From contig JAJQEO010000037.1 in NCBI GenBank assembly GCA_021201665.1, forward strand, positions 1 through 54,484: a stretch of 54,484 bases of DNA, given 5' to 3'. Below, piece by piece: positions 54,096 through 54,484 of the stretch (the first letter of the stretch is position 1; each line of letters begins with the position of its first letter). The translations under genes and the position numbers were made by a program. The notes beneath the pieces are model-generated. The model was not told the DNA's origin. It saw only the letters and a program-made list of their open reading frames with translations, and did no database searches. The stretch is from Lachnospiraceae bacterium (GTDB lineage: Bacteria > Bacillota > Clostridia > Lachnospirales > Lachnospiraceae).

Positions 54096-54484
54096 AATCG
54101 AGTAGGGAGACTTGTCCCCTACTCTGGAGTTCTCGATTTGCTGCGCAAATCGGAACATAGCCCGCGCGGGGTATGCCATAAGGGTGCTGCGTGCCAGTGG
54201 CATCTACGCTTCGCTCCGGTCCGTCCTAAACGCGTGCCACCGGCACGCAGGACCGTTTTATGTCCCGATTTTCGCAGAAAATCGAGGACGCAGGCACCGA
54301 CCGGAGCGAAGCGTAGATCCTTATGGCTATGGCGCGTGCAGCGTAAGCCGCTAATTTCCCTCGCCGGGTAATGTCCACAATCGGAGATTGTGGACGCGGG
54401 CATCCCACGCTTCGCATGGGATATACCCTCGCCGGGTGGCATCCCACGCTTCGCATGGGATATACCCTCGCCGGGTGGCATCCC
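54096..54484. repeat. Mosaic hairpin repeat element, copy 2 (runs off window)
   Basis: It repeats the 17189 element in the same orientation but with extra modules: CGATTTGCTGCGCAAATCG, a second GGCACGCAGGAC-type hairpin, TCCACAATC/GATTGTGGA, and at the end a 39-bp tandem unit (GCATCCCACGCTTCGCATGG followed by GATATACCCTCGCCGGGTG) that is still repeating at the last base. Each tandem unit holds two small hairpins. Frames translated from it are not genes. Confidence 0.85.

Noticed and set aside
1-54484. tRNA, rRNA or transposase genes
   Set aside because: I looked for tRNA-like T-arm signatures and transposase motifs in the spacers and open frames and found none that I could support.

Overview
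The window looks like a chromosomal accessory region of an obligately anaerobic, fermentative Clostridia, most probably a gut Lachnospiraceae relative. The evidence is a class III (oxygen-sensitive) ribonucleotide reductase, rubredoxin, superoxide reductase, small ferredoxin, an iron-sulfur flavin oxidoreductase, strong GGAGG ribosome binding sites, sigma-A type promoters, and glycoside-uptake genes typical of plant-fibre users. Genus cannot be fixed from the sequence. No tRNA, rRNA, CRISPR array or transposase gene was recognised.

Layout. 1-2.5 kb: a decayed second copy of a Fic / SGNH-hydrolase / nagA segment whose intact form lies at 42.7-45.7 kb, then an AAA ATPase-nuclease gene. 2.6-5.1 kb: a graveyard of gene ends (AraC, RidA, metallo-beta-lactamase, iron alcohol dehydrogenase) around working redox genes (rubredoxin, NifX-like protein, desulfoferrodoxin). 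5.1-6.5 kb: HxlR regulator, ferredoxin and a pyridoxamine-oxidase-like flavin protein; the rubredoxin and flavin-protein promoters share an identically placed upstream box. 6.6-10.2 kb: a MATE exporter, an ATPase gene, and a broken copy of the MATE 5' end. 10.4-13 kb: a MoxR remnant, a DUF58 gene and a membrane protein with a DUF4129-like tail, joined by a triplicated start-codon junction. 13.3-18.4 kb: a three-enzyme sugar cassette (isomerase, PfkB kinase, class II aldolase) divergent from an AraC regulator. 18.4-20 kb: an HTH-RhuM pair. 20-25 kb: an operon of an 881-residue FeS/flavin oxidoreductase, hypA, hypB and an MBL hydrolase. 25.4-26 kb: a RelB-YoeB toxin-antitoxin pair.

26-42.6 kb is the largest functional block, all on the minus strand: AraC regulator, GH3 glycosidase, carboxylesterase, sugar-type ABC transporter (one ATPase, two permeases, two duplicated binding proteins), a second GH3 enzyme, an MBL hydrolase and a tannase/feruloyl-esterase-like enzyme. 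I infer import and stepwise hydrolysis of an esterified plant glycoside. Two of its promoters carry the same 22-bp-spaced direct repeat, as expected for an AraC activator.

42.7-54.5 kb: nagA with a low-complexity insertion, an SGNH fragment, an autoregulated-looking fic gene, the class III RNR operon (nrdD, a separately encoded glycyl-radical domain, nrdG) behind tandem NrdR boxes, a HigB-HigA/ImmA pair, another ATPase-nuclease gene, a LysR regulator, and the second copy of a large mosaic hairpin repeat first seen at 17.2 kb.

A recurring theme is local tandem duplication in spacers and gene ends (38-bp, 33-bp, 20-bp, 39-bp units and degenerate arrays), alongside many truncated genes, which marks this as a rapidly rearranging region.
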